From positions 2,718,501 through 2,782,500 of the forward strand of contig NC_064773.1 of the NCBI RefSeq assembly GCF_011397635.1: 64,000 bases of DNA. Direction: 5' to 3'. The stretch is from Epinephelus fuscoguttatus (Eukaryota > Chordata > Actinopteri > Perciformes > Serranidae). Shown here in pieces: positions 1 through 27,554 of this stretch. Within the stretch, counting starts at the first letter, position 1, and each line of letters starts with the position of its first letter. The notes below the pieces were generated by a model that saw only the letters and a list, made by a program, of their open reading frames with translations, was not told where the DNA came from and searched no databases. The translations under genes and the position numbers were made by a program.

Positions 1-879
1 TTTGGAAGTTGAAAAACTTCAGTCATTAAGACTTACTCTAATCCTGCGGCAGTAATACCTAATGGACTGTAGATGGCGCTAATTTAAAAAAAGGACCATA
101 AAATACTCAGCAACCAGAAAAATGGTTGTGTTTATTGTATTATTTCATTTACAGTATTTAAAGTACACTTGTAGCTTACATGGTTCTGTTGTTTTTCTCA
201 AGAAACTCTTGTAATTTGTCTAAAACCCCAAAGTCACCAGGTGAGATTATTTAAGATCAAAATTAATTTGCATGTCCCTGTGATAAATGCTGCTTTGTAT
301 TTACCTCGAAAAATCAGATCTGTGATCAGCTCTCCATTAAAACAAGTCAGAAAATGAGACAATACCCATTTTAGCTATGTTAGCCATGTTAGCAAAGCCA
401 GTTGATAACAACACATTCAGTTGTATTTTGTGCATTCAAACACCGCATCAATACGTCCATTGATAGAAGTTGGACAGTAGTGTGATTTAATGAGATGCAT
501 ATGAGACAAAAGTGCCAATAAACTGTATATTACTATAGCTTTTACTACTGTTGCTGCACGTAGCAGCCATCTTGGATTTTTAGGTTGAGGTTGGTGAGGT
601 TCTTCTGACTTTCTGAGTTGGAAATCTGACCTCAGGGGGTCATCCAGTTGAAATTTCCCAGTTCAAATGTAGCACACCAGTAGGAAGTACTGCAAGCAAA
701 GTACTCAAGAGGCAAGCTGGTGTGGCTAGCGAGCTAACCAGTAGCATGGCTAGCCAGTCAAAGTAGCTCAAACTGGTTTACAATTTTTCAGCAGCTCAGA
801 TTCACATATTAAAGTTTACTGAAAATGAGCTAATCCGGTGAAACTGTTTGGTAATATATTGTTATTCTCTGATTGGCAG
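1..879 (+). other. Intron of myrfl, no further gene seen
   Basis: AT-rich sequence ending in the acceptor of the first visible myrfl exon. I found no open frame resembling the family's acidic N-terminal activation region, so earlier exons should lie left of the window. A short stretch near 725-765 repeats GCTAGC/AGCTAACC words, as in many fish introns. Confidence 0.5.
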
Positions 880-15548
<14,669 letters not shown>

Positions 15549-16646
15549 ACAAACAATTAAAGATAAAATTACCAAAACATTAAACTATTAAATGCAAATA
15601 TGTTAAATATTTGCTTTTTTTAACACAAAGGTGACAATCAGAAAAACTGAAACAGAATTTCACCAATTCTGCTTTTGTGTTGTTGTTTTTTTATTGTGAC
15701 ATTAGTCACTTTTGTGGATAGATTGTTCTGTGTGATTGGAAAAAAAGGTTGCTCAGATAAGACACACTATATATATATATACTATATCTCCCATTATGTT
15801 CTTCTGTTTACTGCCTTTTCTTCTTATGTCTTACCTGCTTTGTAAGAAAGTGATTCTGAACCCGGGGGTCAGGACTCAAAATGTGTCGCAAGATAAGTGT
15901 GTTGGGGGGAGGGGCGGGATGATCATTGTTATAAGAAAAAAACATGTTTGCTTTCTGTGTTTTCTGGCTTTTCTTAAATATTGTGTCTTAAATATCATGT
16001 CTCAATATTGACCTTTTTTTTCTCATGAAATGCTGGAAACGTTTTTAGGCCTGTGAAAATGAAAAGAAAATATTTCTGTCTGCTTGTCACAAGGGGTCAC
16101 AGGCAGGCGATGCTTTAAAATGTCTAGACTTAAACTGAGTAAGTTTGAAAAATGACTAGAATTAAGTAGTTTTCTGTTTTGGTTTTAGTCATTATCATGA
16201 AGTTTATTTCTTGGAAAGTACTGATCTCATTCTGATGGATTACACCTGTGTAAATCCCAAATTCCTGAGCAAGAATTCTGAAAATAAAGCCTGAAGTTTG
16301 ATCTGAGAAATTTTGTTGCTGGTACTTAAGTTCTAGTCTCAAAGAACAAAACCCAGAGAAGACTTTCTTCTAAATTGGGAAATAGAAAAAGCATACTTTT
16401 ATTTAAGACTCAAGAAAAAGCGGTTGTTAAAAAGCAAAATATTAAAACAAACAAGATCTAAAGTTACTTATTAAAAGAAATATTGATTAAGTTACTTCTG
16501 AGTGTAAAACTGTCGATGTGAATCTTTTCTATGAGCTGAACTGAACGTAACTGAATCCTGAACTCTTTGCTTTATGGGAAATAAAAAAATAATAAGATAT
16601 GTTTAAAAATTTCATTGCATCTGTGTTGACATTTTACATTTTTGCC

Positions 16647-16869
16647 GTGTGAGGACCAGAGGGTCCAGTTGACCTTACGGGGACTTTCATTGACAAAGCT
16701 TATCCCCCAGCCTGGAACCCTGACCTTAATGTAAACCTAATTCTAACCTTAACCCTGAGGTCTGAACCCCAAATTAAACATTCAAAACGTGTTACGAAAG
16801 ACTCTTTAGTCCCCATAATGCAGATGAGTCTCCACAATGGTGTCAGATGTCAGAGGTCCCCACAGTGTC
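16647..16869. mobile_element. MITE with GTGTGAGGACC / GGTCCCCAC ends
   Basis: About 220 bp. The left end CCGTGTGAGGACCAGAGGGTCC and the right end AGAGGTCCCCACAGTGTCA are imperfect inverted repeats. Inside are CCTAATTCTAACCTTAACCC words, typical of a widespread teleost MITE. No coding capacity. Confidence 0.55.
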
Positions 16870-17064
16870 ATCAGAATCAGAATGGCGTGTATTAGTAAGC
16901 AGGGTTTTCATATACAGGGATTTGCCTAGGTGTTTGTTACGTAAACATACTAAGAGGAAATAAAATTAAAAGCAATGTAAAACTCAAGAAACTGTTTCCC
17001 TGGTACTCCTGTAAAGTGGACAAGATTAGACTGCCTGTTCACCTACAGTGCAAGTTTCTTATTA

Positions 17065-17110
17065 ATCATATATTGAAGGCGATCAATATTGATCGCCTTC
17101 AATATATGAT
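17065..17110. repeat. Perfect 46-bp palindrome without spacer
   Basis: The 23-bp left arm (17065-17087) is exactly complementary to the right arm (17088-17110), with centre GATCAAT|ATTGATC. There are no mismatches and no loop. See findings. Confidence 0.95.
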
Positions 17111-17529
17111 GTGATGGTCGTCTAAAAGGCGGTGTGAAATTTGCTCGACCCATCCAGAGCTCAAGTAATTTTGACCCTCAATCAGAGACCTGTAATTGCC
17201 GTTTTTCTGGTCATCAGAGGCCAGGCGATCAATAAAATATTCTTGAATACCTAAAACAAAACACAAACGTGTTGTTGTTGTTTTTAGTCACGTAGCCTGT
17301 CCATAATGATTAAATGTCACGCTGCTAGCTTGCTAACGTCAGCACACGTAACGTATGCTAACGTTATATTACACAGTGTTTAATGATACAGTCTGTTATC
17401 TCCCTATTGCTCTAATCTTTCCTGCTTATCGCTCAAACAAATGATTAATTTCTATATTAATATCGGTACTCATTTAAGATACCTTCATCAGTTACCGGAG
17501 GCCACTGTCTAACATCATCAATCCAGCTA

Positions 17530-17580
17530 TTCATGATGCTGTCACTGTAGAGAGTCAGTTCACAATGACAGCATCATGAA
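17530..17580. repeat. 15-bp inverted repeat with 21-bp loop
   Basis: Arms TTCATGATGCTGTCA (17530-17544) and TGACAGCATCATGAA (17566-17580) are perfect inverse complements around a 21-bp spacer. It lies 30 bp before the GC-rich YY1-like patch. Confidence 0.9.
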
Positions 17581-17599
17581 TTGATGACTGACACATGTC

Positions 17600-17640
17600 A
17601 CCGCAGCAATGGCGGCGCCGCAAGATGGCGGCATACACAA
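17600..17640. promoter_or_regulatory. GC-rich patch with YY1-like AAGATGGCGGC motif
   Basis: In otherwise AT-rich DNA, CAATGGCGGCGCCGCAAGATGGCGGC gives two ATGGCGGC words, matching the vertebrate YY1 core (AAGATGGCGGC) that often sits at housekeeping start sites. No gene starts within 500 bp on either strand that I can see, so this may be a promoter relic or chance. Confidence 0.3.
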
Positions 17641-17867
17641 ATCACTCGCCGAATTTGTCTATGAGGCCGCCTGGATTTAGCATCGATGTCCGATTTTCGA
17701 GCCACTTTGACAAAACATAAATGCAGAATAGAAAGATTACAAAATACGTTTTCAAAAATATGCACAATACATCTTTTAAGATGGCAGAAATGTACCATTT
17801 TATTCAAGGGGGGGGGTTTATTTGACTTCTGTTTACTTTTTTGAGTGTTTTAAACATCCATATTGGC

Positions 17868-18010
17868 AGTGTTGAAGGAAGTGTTCAGATCCTTTTAAAA
17901 GTACTAATATCACACTGTAAAAATACTCAGTTACAAGTCAAAGGCCTGCATTCAACATGTTACTGAAGTTAAAGTATAAACAGTATAAATACAGCGCAGA
18001 ACGTATAAAA
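17868..18010 (+). repeat. AGTAAAAGTA-type dispersed repeat, partial copy
   Basis: Fragment GAAGTGTTCAGATCC...AGTACTAATATCACACTG...AATACTCAGTTACAAG...TCAACATGTTACTGAAG, the 5' part of the family seen at 13838-14288. The segment at 58135-58240 matches this subtype most closely. Confidence 0.5.
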
Positions 18011-18079
18011 GTCCAGCAGTACATCTACAGCAGCACTGATCTTTCTAACCTAAATAAAGGATCTGAGCACTCCCTCCCT

Positions 18080-18080
<1 letters not shown>

Positions 18081-18110
<30 letters not shown>
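18081..18110. repeat. (CA)n microsatellite
   Basis: Fifteen uninterrupted AC dinucleotides about 105 bp upstream of the ATG of the unknown coiled-coil gene. Confidence 0.95.
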
Positions 18111-18112
<2 letters not shown>

Positions 18113-18215
18113 ATGACTAATTCAGGTGGAGGAGGTGCAGCAGCAGAAACACCAAACTAATTAGGTGTCTGAGACAAACGTCTGAGGTAAAGTTGCAGGA
18201 CGGAAACACTCAGCG

Positions 18216-21200
18216 ATGGACGTCCAGCTGACTGTGAGTATCTGCATGTTCACAATAATTAAACTCACAATGAATTCACTTCATATGTCACGTTACATTT
18301 GACACTTTGATGTGTTTGCTGCAAAAAAAATCATTTCCTAAAAGTATGTGGACATTTCTTAAAACAAGAATCCTCAAAGCTGCTGAATGAGCTCGATTAG
18401 TTTCGTTTTCACTGAAGTAATATGATTTTCCTCTTTAGAAATTATTTTTTGATGCACAGAAATCTAATGTTGCAATGCAGGCCTTGTATTCTGTTAGTAA
18501 ACTGAATAATTCTCACCAGTTTTCATTCTTAGATAGTTGAAATTTAATAAAACATGCAAATCTCTCTGCAGAAGAAGCCAAGAAAACTTACTTTGTAGTG
18601 ACATTGATAATAAATTCTGCTGATTCAACTGCATCAGTCTGATACAAGGTACTGATAATTAACATTATTTATCATTATGACTGTATTGTTCGGGCTGCTT
18701 TTTCTATTACGTCTATTTTCCATTCATGTTAAGCATTTTGAAAAATATTCAGCAAGAATGGAAATATATTCAGTTCAAGGACTTGCAGGTAATGGGCTAA
18801 AACATTTATACAACATGCTATGGCCCTTTGAATCAATAATACTCGATTGACACTTGCATTTGTCCTAATTTTGTAACCTTGAGGTTTGAAAATTGAAGCA
18901 GTCATTATTGTTTTTTGTTTTGTGTTTCAGATCTGAATGTTTGACTATTTCTTAAATTATAAAACAATCTTAAAGTTCTATGACTGAGTAAATATATATT
19001 ATGTTAGGGTCTTTAAGACTTGATTGACCTATGGCTAAGTCCCGCCCTCAAACGCAATGAGCCAATCACAGTGCGTATAGCCATCCCCATACACTGGGAC
19101 ATTCTCTGCCTGGACGTCCATTGAAATGCATTACAGAAAGTCAGTTTGTTGGGTTTTATGAGCTTTTTCTGAGATTTGAAGTTTAAAAATGGTCAAACGG
19201 TGTGCATGGGGTACATGCAACTCTGACACAAGGTATCCTGAGAGGCTGGGCGACCAGGTGTATTTTTACACTTTAAACCACATCTCAAGCGAGAAAAGTG
19301 TCTCCTTTGGATAAAGCTGTGTGGTAACGTTAGACCACAACATCAACTCAACGTGAATAAGATTAACAATGATGTCTACATCTGTTCTAAGGTAAGTCAA
19401 CATTGTGTTTGAGGCAACATATTGTCACTTTGCTGGAAAGAAATATAAAGTTATCTTTAACATCTCTAGCTAACGTTAGCTAAAGTTAGCCTAACGTTAG
19501 CTCCTAGCTGCGTTGTTCATCATGTCAGCTTGTTTGCTGGGAGTTCATTAGCCTATTTTGTTCTAGTTTTGTACTTTGGTGATGGTACATCATTGTTAGC
19601 TGTTGTCCAAAGGGCTCTAGTTAAGCTAACGTTAACTTCTGGAGCTTAGCTTCATTAACTTATCTGTAATGGCAGAGATAACAAAGGTTGGCAAACGTTA
19701 TGCTGAATGATTCAGTGTAAATACTGTAGCACCAAACTAACGGAGAGACACTCTTGGTAAAGATGGTAAAAAGGCCGTTATCCTTTTCTCATATTCTGAG
19801 CCAAAAACCTTAACTTCAGTGGCACTTTAACTTGTTGTCTTTGATGGTGACGGCAACCAGATGCGGTTCACAAGCGTACACTGTGACCTGTAAATTTTGG
19901 CTTGTAATTTAAGCTTTTCATCGACCTTCTCAACAATAAAATGATGAATATATCCCTCCAATGCGTAGTTTAGGCCCTTTTGGTTACTTCTCAATGACAT
20001 CTGATCGTTATGTCTCCAAAAATCATCAGTTGCCTCCTGTGAAATGCCGTGTACTGTGACACCTGCCATAGCGCCGGTCACTGAATGTTGATGGTTTGTC
20101 TGAGTGAGTGGAGGGGGCGTGGCTTAGTCATAGGTCAATTGATAGATCATCACACTGTATCATGTGTCATTTTCCCTCCATTTACCCCATATACTCGTTC
20201 TCACCAGAGAATTTCATTTTATAGCGCCACCTTCAGGACAAACTTTACATCTTGGTACTAAAAATAGATAAATCATGGGTAAGCTGCTCATTCTATGGGG
20301 ATGTATATTTGGCCAACAAGAAAATACGGCACTACAGACAGTGGTGAAAGACATACCTATACTCAGCCTTAGTAAAAGTAGCAGCACTAAAGAGTAGAAA
20401 TACTTTGTTATTATGATGAACAGCCCCGAGTTCAAAACCTTACTTAAGTAAGTAGCGAAGTTTTATATACTTAAAATACTAAAAGTAAAGGTATTTTTCT
20501 AGAATGGCCAGTTTCACAGTAGTTTTTATTATATTATGCATTCATGTATCTGAGTAGTTTAATCTAACATAATGCATTATCATTTATTAGTTGATTATAT
20601 TCTGTTTTAATAATCCAAATCTGTAAAGGAACTAAAGCTGATAGAGTAATGTAGTGGAGGAAAAAGTACAGTATTTACCTCTGAGATCAGTGGAGTTAAA
20701 GTATAATGTCGCATAAAGTATGAATAATAATAATAATATACTCATATAATAATAAGTAAAAGTACTTCAAATTTGTACTTAAGTACAGTACTTGAGTAAA
20801 TGTAGTTAATGACTTTCTACTACTAACAAAATAAAAACACACAAAAAAAATACTTAATGGGACATTTATGAATCTTTGAAGTAAAATAAATATAATAAAT
20901 CAATAAATAAATAAAAGAGGCGAGACGTTCCTGAGCTGATACAGGTAACTAATCTCTACTCGGCTGTGTGTGTGTGTGTGTGTGTGCTCGCGCACGTGTG
21001 TGTGTGCGTGTCCGGCATGTGGCGGTGTCATCTGTCAGCTCGGAGACTGACGGACAGATGTCTTCTGTCACCACGGAAACCAACTCTGCCTCTTCCAGGC
21101 TTCCGTCTCTCCTTTGAGAACATGTAATTAACTGATACTGTATCCCCTGTGTGTGTGTTGCAGGGCAGGGTGGGAGCTCGACATCTCTCTCAGATCCAGG

Positions 21201-24200
21201 AGGAGTCTTCCAGCAGAGAGCACAGGTGACACGACAGCTGACTGCGATGAGTAACGATGATGTCATGTGTTCAAGAGTCCATTTAATCATCAGCTGCAGA
21301 CGTTGACGCACTTTTACTTTACTTTAGTATCTCCTTTAATGATACATGAGCCATTCTGCACGATGACTACTTTCACTATTGGTACTTTAATGTAAGATAA
21401 TACTTTTAGTACTTTTAAGTTGAATTAAAATAATGTACTGCCTTTTACTTGAAACAGAGTTAGCGCCAGTACAAACCAGGTACGCAGACAAATATATGAA
21501 CTCTGTATCATTACATTTGTGTTGCAGTTGTTTGTCTTTGCATTGTAAAAAGAAGCAACTATATCACAAACCTTTATCATCTGTATTTCTATGCAAGATT
21601 CAACATTTTGCTGAGTTTGAAAACAGCTGATTACAGTTTTTATTGAAGGCAATTTGATGACGCTTGTGACACCAAGGTGAGATTCATACCTGAGACGCCA
21701 CTTGTTTGTAAAACTGATGACTACGACAAGCCCTATTAACATTTACTCAGTCGTGGTCGTAGAATTTGTAGCTATCAACAGTTGTTTTTTGACGAGTTAG
21801 AAATCACAGCAAACACATTTGTGATGTAATTTTGAGTTGTAGCAGCTGTAATTAAAGATATCTACAACTCACTTCTCAAAAGACAAAATGATTCTTATTC
21901 TTTATCAACAATTAATTTCTTACTAGTAGAAATATTTATTGTAGATTATCTGTCACTTGATTTTAATTTTGAGGTGATGCTGTCTTGGCCAGGACTCCCT
22001 TGAAAAAGGGATTTTGAATCTAAATGGGACTATTCCTGCTTAAATCAAAGTTAAATTAAAATAGATAAATAAAACTAAAACTTATAACTAGTTAGCTATT
22101 ACCATTGCTAATTTTGTGTCGTGTTACCATAATGTTATTTTTGACTGTTTGCATTTCTAATTAATGAAACCTACATTTTCACTCATTGAAATGTTAAATT
22201 CTTGGTTTTAACCAGGGATGAGCGAGTACACCATTATCTGTGTCTGGATGTAATGACCTATTGTCATGATGAAAACAAGACTACGACTAAATAAGAAGTA
22301 GTCTTGGTAAGAGAATCATGAGAAGATGTTTTATATTTAAACAAAAACACAGACGCCTTGCTGAGGCTGGTGCCGTCTCCCACCACCTCCAGGAAGCTCC
22401 CCACTGCATAAAAGGCACTGCACCTCCGGGCTGAGGGCCAAATTGCACCGGGTTGCCCTCCGGATGTGTGGAGACACTAGTTGATGAGGCGTTGTATCTC
22501 AGCCACTACTTCATTTGGACAGCCCGGTCTGACAGCACGTCCAGTGGGCTGAAGTGCTGACGCACAAATGCATTTACATGTACGGTTTGGCTTCGCACGC
22601 GGCGACGCTGTTGGTTAGCAGCGAGAATATGCTGTAAAGCAGCCATGGTATCTCACACGTGTGTGATGTGGCAACGCCTTTATGTAGAGTAGCGGGTGGA
22701 GCGTCCCTTGATGAGGTTCCAGCTGAGCTCAGTTACACCTGTCAGTTGCCTGATATCTGAATGTCACAGGTTTGGAGGGTGGATCTGTTTCTGTCACATG
22801 TGGGATATGTACGGACAAATTATGATAAATGATAGTCATGATGATTCATTTTATTTGTGTGCCTGATGTGCACAGCACATACAGGAACACACTTGTTATT
22901 CCTCATCCTTATTTTTTGTCTTATTATTATTTTTCTTCCGCCAGATTTCGGTGCGTAACTTGTGTCACAGCTTTGAGCGCACACAGGGTCTTCATAAAAC
23001 ATGTAGATTCAAGATTCAAAGTGTTTATTGTCATATGCACAGGAAGGACACGCGTTTCCCTGCAGAATGAAATTTGTTCTTTTCTGTCACCAATTAATGC
23101 TCAACAATATAAATCTGAAGTATAAAATAAATCAAAATATATACGCTGCGCACTGTGTAATATTAATGTGCCTGCCACGGCTGGATCTGTGAGCGTTTGG
23201 TCGCTAAGACGACTGTTAAGAGTGGGTCAGCTCCATCTTACAACTCCTTCTTAGTGAAAGATCTTCTTAAGCTAAGAGCGATCTGGGAAACACGTTTTTC
23301 TTTCACAGGAGGCTTAAGAGCGTTCTTAAGACGCTCGTAGCGCTAAGAGCGATCTGGGAAATGCAGCCATTATCTGTATCTGTACTCGGAGTGGGCGGGG
23401 TTTAGATCTAGAGTGGGTGGAGTTTAAACTGAAAGTGGGTGTGGTCTAATCATAAATTGTAATTTTAAGCCTGAAATCGCTACAGGTTTACTGGAAGTTG
23501 CTGTATTTATTATTCATTAGAAAAGTATTCACAGAAGAGCTTCATTATTAAGCTTCGGGTCATTTATGCTCAACAGACTTAGGAATTAAACACAGTTACA
23601 CAAAGAGAGAGATACTCGTTTAGTCTGAATATCAACACTTAAATTCTCACTAATGGAAATGTTCATCATAGATATCTACTTTTATTCAGCGTCACCACCA
23701 CAACGAGGCTGTGAGGCCGTGTTCAGTGTGATGACATTCTGTAGTCTCATTTAGCCACGTGTTAGCAACCGTCTTTTTTGAAACACAAAAAAGCTTCAAA
23801 ACTCACAGTGCGGCATTTACTGATGTGTTTTGTGTCGCAGAACAAAACGTGAACGTCTCTTCAGCTTGTACTCCAGGCATCTAACCACAAACCCACTGAC
23901 TTTGAGACGGGGAAACTGGACGTGCTAAAATGCTAACTCACATATGGGTTTCAGGACTTATTTCTTCACCACTCTGTCGATTAAATGTTAAGAGGGCTTG
24001 CCACATGATGAAACGAGTGTGTAGAAAAACTTCTGTAAAAGTCGTATTGCCTTTGACTTTAAAACACGACCCAATTTAAATGTTAAATGGTGTTAGGTCG
24101 TGAAACACGGGTCGGTTTTCTCGCTCTGACCTTTGGTCCGACGTCAAACAGCCAAACCCCAACATTCAAACACTGGCTAACACGCCCACAATTTTTGGGA

Positions 24201-24400
24201 GTAAAGACCCAAAATAGGAAATATTTTTTGCCAATCTAGTACTTTGGTGTGTTGCCCAAAATGTTTAGTGTGTACATGATGTTAAGACTTTAAATTAATA
24301 ATAATATGGTGTCTGTATGTTTCCAAATAAAACCCTGGATGGAAACAGTTGCTGCTCTCTGAAGAGGAACTGGAAACTTAGTCTGGACTGACAATCTGAT

Positions 24401-24442
<42 letters not shown>

Positions 24443-24530
24443 TACTCTCCACTGAAGCTTGACCTTGGCAGAGGGATACGTTACTGTGATCAGACTGTAA
24501 ACAAATCTGAATGGAAACTGGTTTACATGG

Positions 24531-24569
<39 letters not shown>

Positions 24570-27514
24570 GGCTCTGCCTCTCAGCACACAGATGCAGCTT
24601 GACAAGATAACAACATGATGTGAAACCTGACCCCGTCACTCTCCCTCTCTGTGTCAGCACCTGTTTCCTGCCTCCCATCCTCCAGAGGCAGCAGACAGGT
24701 GGAGCAGGTCGACAGCCAGGTGTGGACGAGGCAGAGAGACAGGAAGTGAGGCGTCTGTCTGACCCGGCGTCTCTGGCTCTGTACGAGCAGCGCAGGAAGC
24801 TGGAGGACAACAGGAGTCTGCTGGAGGAGGTAAAAACATTATCTGTTTGTGAGGTGTGAGATGAAGCAGCGCCCTCTACAGGTCAGACAGAATCACTCAC
24901 ATTTTAATTCCTCGGCGAAGAAATTGATCAAATAAACCTTTCAATATTGTTAAACATTCAAATGTATTTTAAACGTAGATGCCTTGTTGGCAGCTGAATC
25001 TAACGTCATCGTTGCCGCCATATTGGAAAGAGCTGGACTCGTCTGTAAATAAATGCTAACAGGAGAGCTGCTGATTAAAAAGCACCGTAACATTTACATT
25101 TCTTAGGGACTGTTCGTTATGGCGCATGTCAAATAATTTCTTAAGCACTGAGGATGGGCTAATGTTTTTCATTTTGGCTTAGGGGACGAGCAACAACTTT
25201 TAATGGCTATAAGAAGTATTTATTTTACCATAAACCCGCAGGTTTGGAAGGCATGTGTTCTCATAAAATTGCCATTTATCACAGCCAGAAACTGTAAAAA
25301 CAGAAATTATTGCTGGATTTTCATATTGCTGATCTTCCGACGGTCCTTGGACACATCATGTGTGACGAATGCTTCTGTCAGAAAATAAACAACCAAATCT
25401 GAGCTTTAATAGTGTCATCAAAATCACATTGTTCTCCATGTCTTGTTTAGAATTCAGCCAAAAATAAACCGTTTGCACAAACTTACCAAAAACCGAGGCT
25501 GTTTTGAACATCTATGATCCACCGTCTGTTTGATCATCTAAAGAACATGTTTTATAGCGGTGACCTTTCTAAAATGAGCAGTGGTGAAATATTCTGTCAT
25601 GATCAAGGAGCTGACGACAGCGTTAGCGAGCTCTTGCTATTTGAAAAGTTTCCTATTCCACGTTAGGCCCCTGTCCGTTTGGTCCTCAACTGCCACCTCC
25701 AGAATAATTTTTCAGGTATCCCAAGGGAAGTTGGGGACATGGAAACTGAGTGGTCCATGTTCAAAGCCTCCATTATAGAGGCAGCTGCTACAAGCTGCGG
25801 TCAGGAAGTCGTTGGTGCCGGTCGTAGTGGCAACCTAAGAATCCAGCAATGAAAGAGACGTCAGAATGAAGACGGAGGCCTGTTGGGCTTGGTTGGCTCT
25901 TGGAGTCTCCTGAAGCAGCAGATGGGCACCAGTTGGCCTGAAAGACTGCGGCTGCAGCGATTGTCGAGGCAAAAACCTGGTGTGGAAGGAGACCCGGAAC
26001 ACGCTGGAGGGGTTACATATCTCGTCTGGCCTGGGAGCACCTCAGGGTCCTCCAGGAGGAGCTGGAAAGTGTCACTGGTTGAGAGGGACAACTGAGGTAC
26101 TTTCCTCAGCCTGCTGCCACCACGACCTGGCCCTGGATAAGCAGATGAAAATGGATGGATGGATGGATGGATGGATGGATGGATGAAAGAATGGATGGAT
26201 GGATGAAAGAATGGATGGATGGATGGATGAAAGAATGGATGGATGGATGGATGGATGGATGGATGGATGGATGAAAGAATGGATGGATGGATGAAAGAAT
26301 GGATGGATGGATGGATGAAAGAATGGATGGATGGATGGATGAAAGAATGGATGGATGGATGGATGGATGGATGGATGGATGGACGGACGAATGGATTAAC
26401 GGGTGGGTGGGTGGATGATGAATGGCTGGATGGATGAATGGCTGGATGGATGGATGGATGGATGGATGGATGGATGGATGAATGGCTGGCTGGATGGATG
26501 GATGGATGGATGGATGAATGGATGGATGGATGGATGGATGGATGGATGGATGGATGAATGGCTGGCTGGATGGATGGATGGATGGATGGATGGATGGATG
26601 AATGGCTGGATGGATGGATGGATGGATGGATGGATGATGGATGGCGGGATGGCTGGATGGATGGATGGATGGATGGATGGATGGATGATGGATGGATGGA
26701 TGGATGAATGGCTGGCTGGATGGATGGATGGATGGATGAATGGATGGATGGATGGATGAATGGCTGGCTGGATGGATGATGGATGGATGGATGGATGGAT
26801 GGATGAAAGAATGAATGGATGGATGGACGGACGGACAGGTGGGTGGATGGATGCAGGTTTTACAACTCACTTAAAACGATGAATCATAAATAATCCAGTT
26901 CATGGCAGCCTAACACACACAGCAGTGATTATAGTCTAAATGTCACCATTTTACTAAACTGGAGAAAAACGTTTTCTGCTACACACAGATTATGAACCCA
27001 TGAATATAAACGTGACTGAGATCGGTCGAGAATGTTATAGTGCGTGTTATTTAAAAAACAAAACAAAGAAACAAAAAAACAACACGCAGCTTCCCCTGAT
27101 CACGTTTACAAGCAAGTCTTGTCATCTCCAACATGGCGGTGACACCAACATTATGTTCGTCTGTCTCTCAGTGCTGAGCTGTGCTGTATGTTGGGGACTA
27201 TTTTCAGCGGTGGATTAATCCACATTTGATGCTTTTGTAGTATTTGTGTCAGCAGGAGGGCGTCTGTGGGACTGAGTCCACATCAACTACAGTGTGTGTG
27301 GTTTAACAGCAATAGAGGAAGAAGCTACATCAGGCTGGAGATATACACTATATTTTGTGTGTGTGTGTCTCAGTTGGGTCGTATCGAGGCCGAGCTGCGT
27401 GAGTCTGTACGTCTGGACCTTGAGCGTCAGCAAGAAGCCGAATTTCTGCGTCAACAGGAGAACATACTGCTGAGAACGAACCTGTGCTACCTGAGCCTGA
27501 GCCAGCGAGTCGCC

Positions 27515-27554
<40 letters not shown>

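Larger units (their letters stand above)
15549..18215. other. 3' flank of myrfl and intergenic spacer
   Basis: After the myrfl stop, ATTAAA at 15556-15561 and 15579-15584 and AATAAA at 16283-16288 are candidate poly(A) signals; which is used cannot be told. The rest is AT-rich spacer holding a short (TA)n at 15765-15782, a MITE, a palindrome, an inverted repeat and a GC-rich patch, listed separately. Confidence 0.5.
19021..20142. mobile_element. THAP-domain DNA transposon relic with 30-bp inverted ends
   Basis: About 1.1 kb between inverted ends TTGACCTATGGCTAAGTCCC (left, in 19021-19049) and the inverse GGCTTAGTCATAGGTCAATT (right, in 20111-20142), some 85% identical. A broken THAP-domain exon lies on plus inside the left end and an 84-residue reading frame on minus inside the right end. 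THAP domains with such ends point to the P-element or Kolobok group. The target duplication could not be read safely. Confidence 0.65.

Noticed and set aside
18081-18160. Using the upstream frame (MLLKLKYKQYKYS...) as the start of the unknown gene
   Set aside because: It runs through a dispersed repeat and a (CA)n tract and does not connect to exon 2 in frame.
26106-26870. 254-residue minus-strand frame rich in [10 protein letters not shown] and plus-strand frames of MDGWMDGW
   Set aside because: Simple translation of the GATG repeat; a 4-bp unit without stops is open in all frames on both strands.
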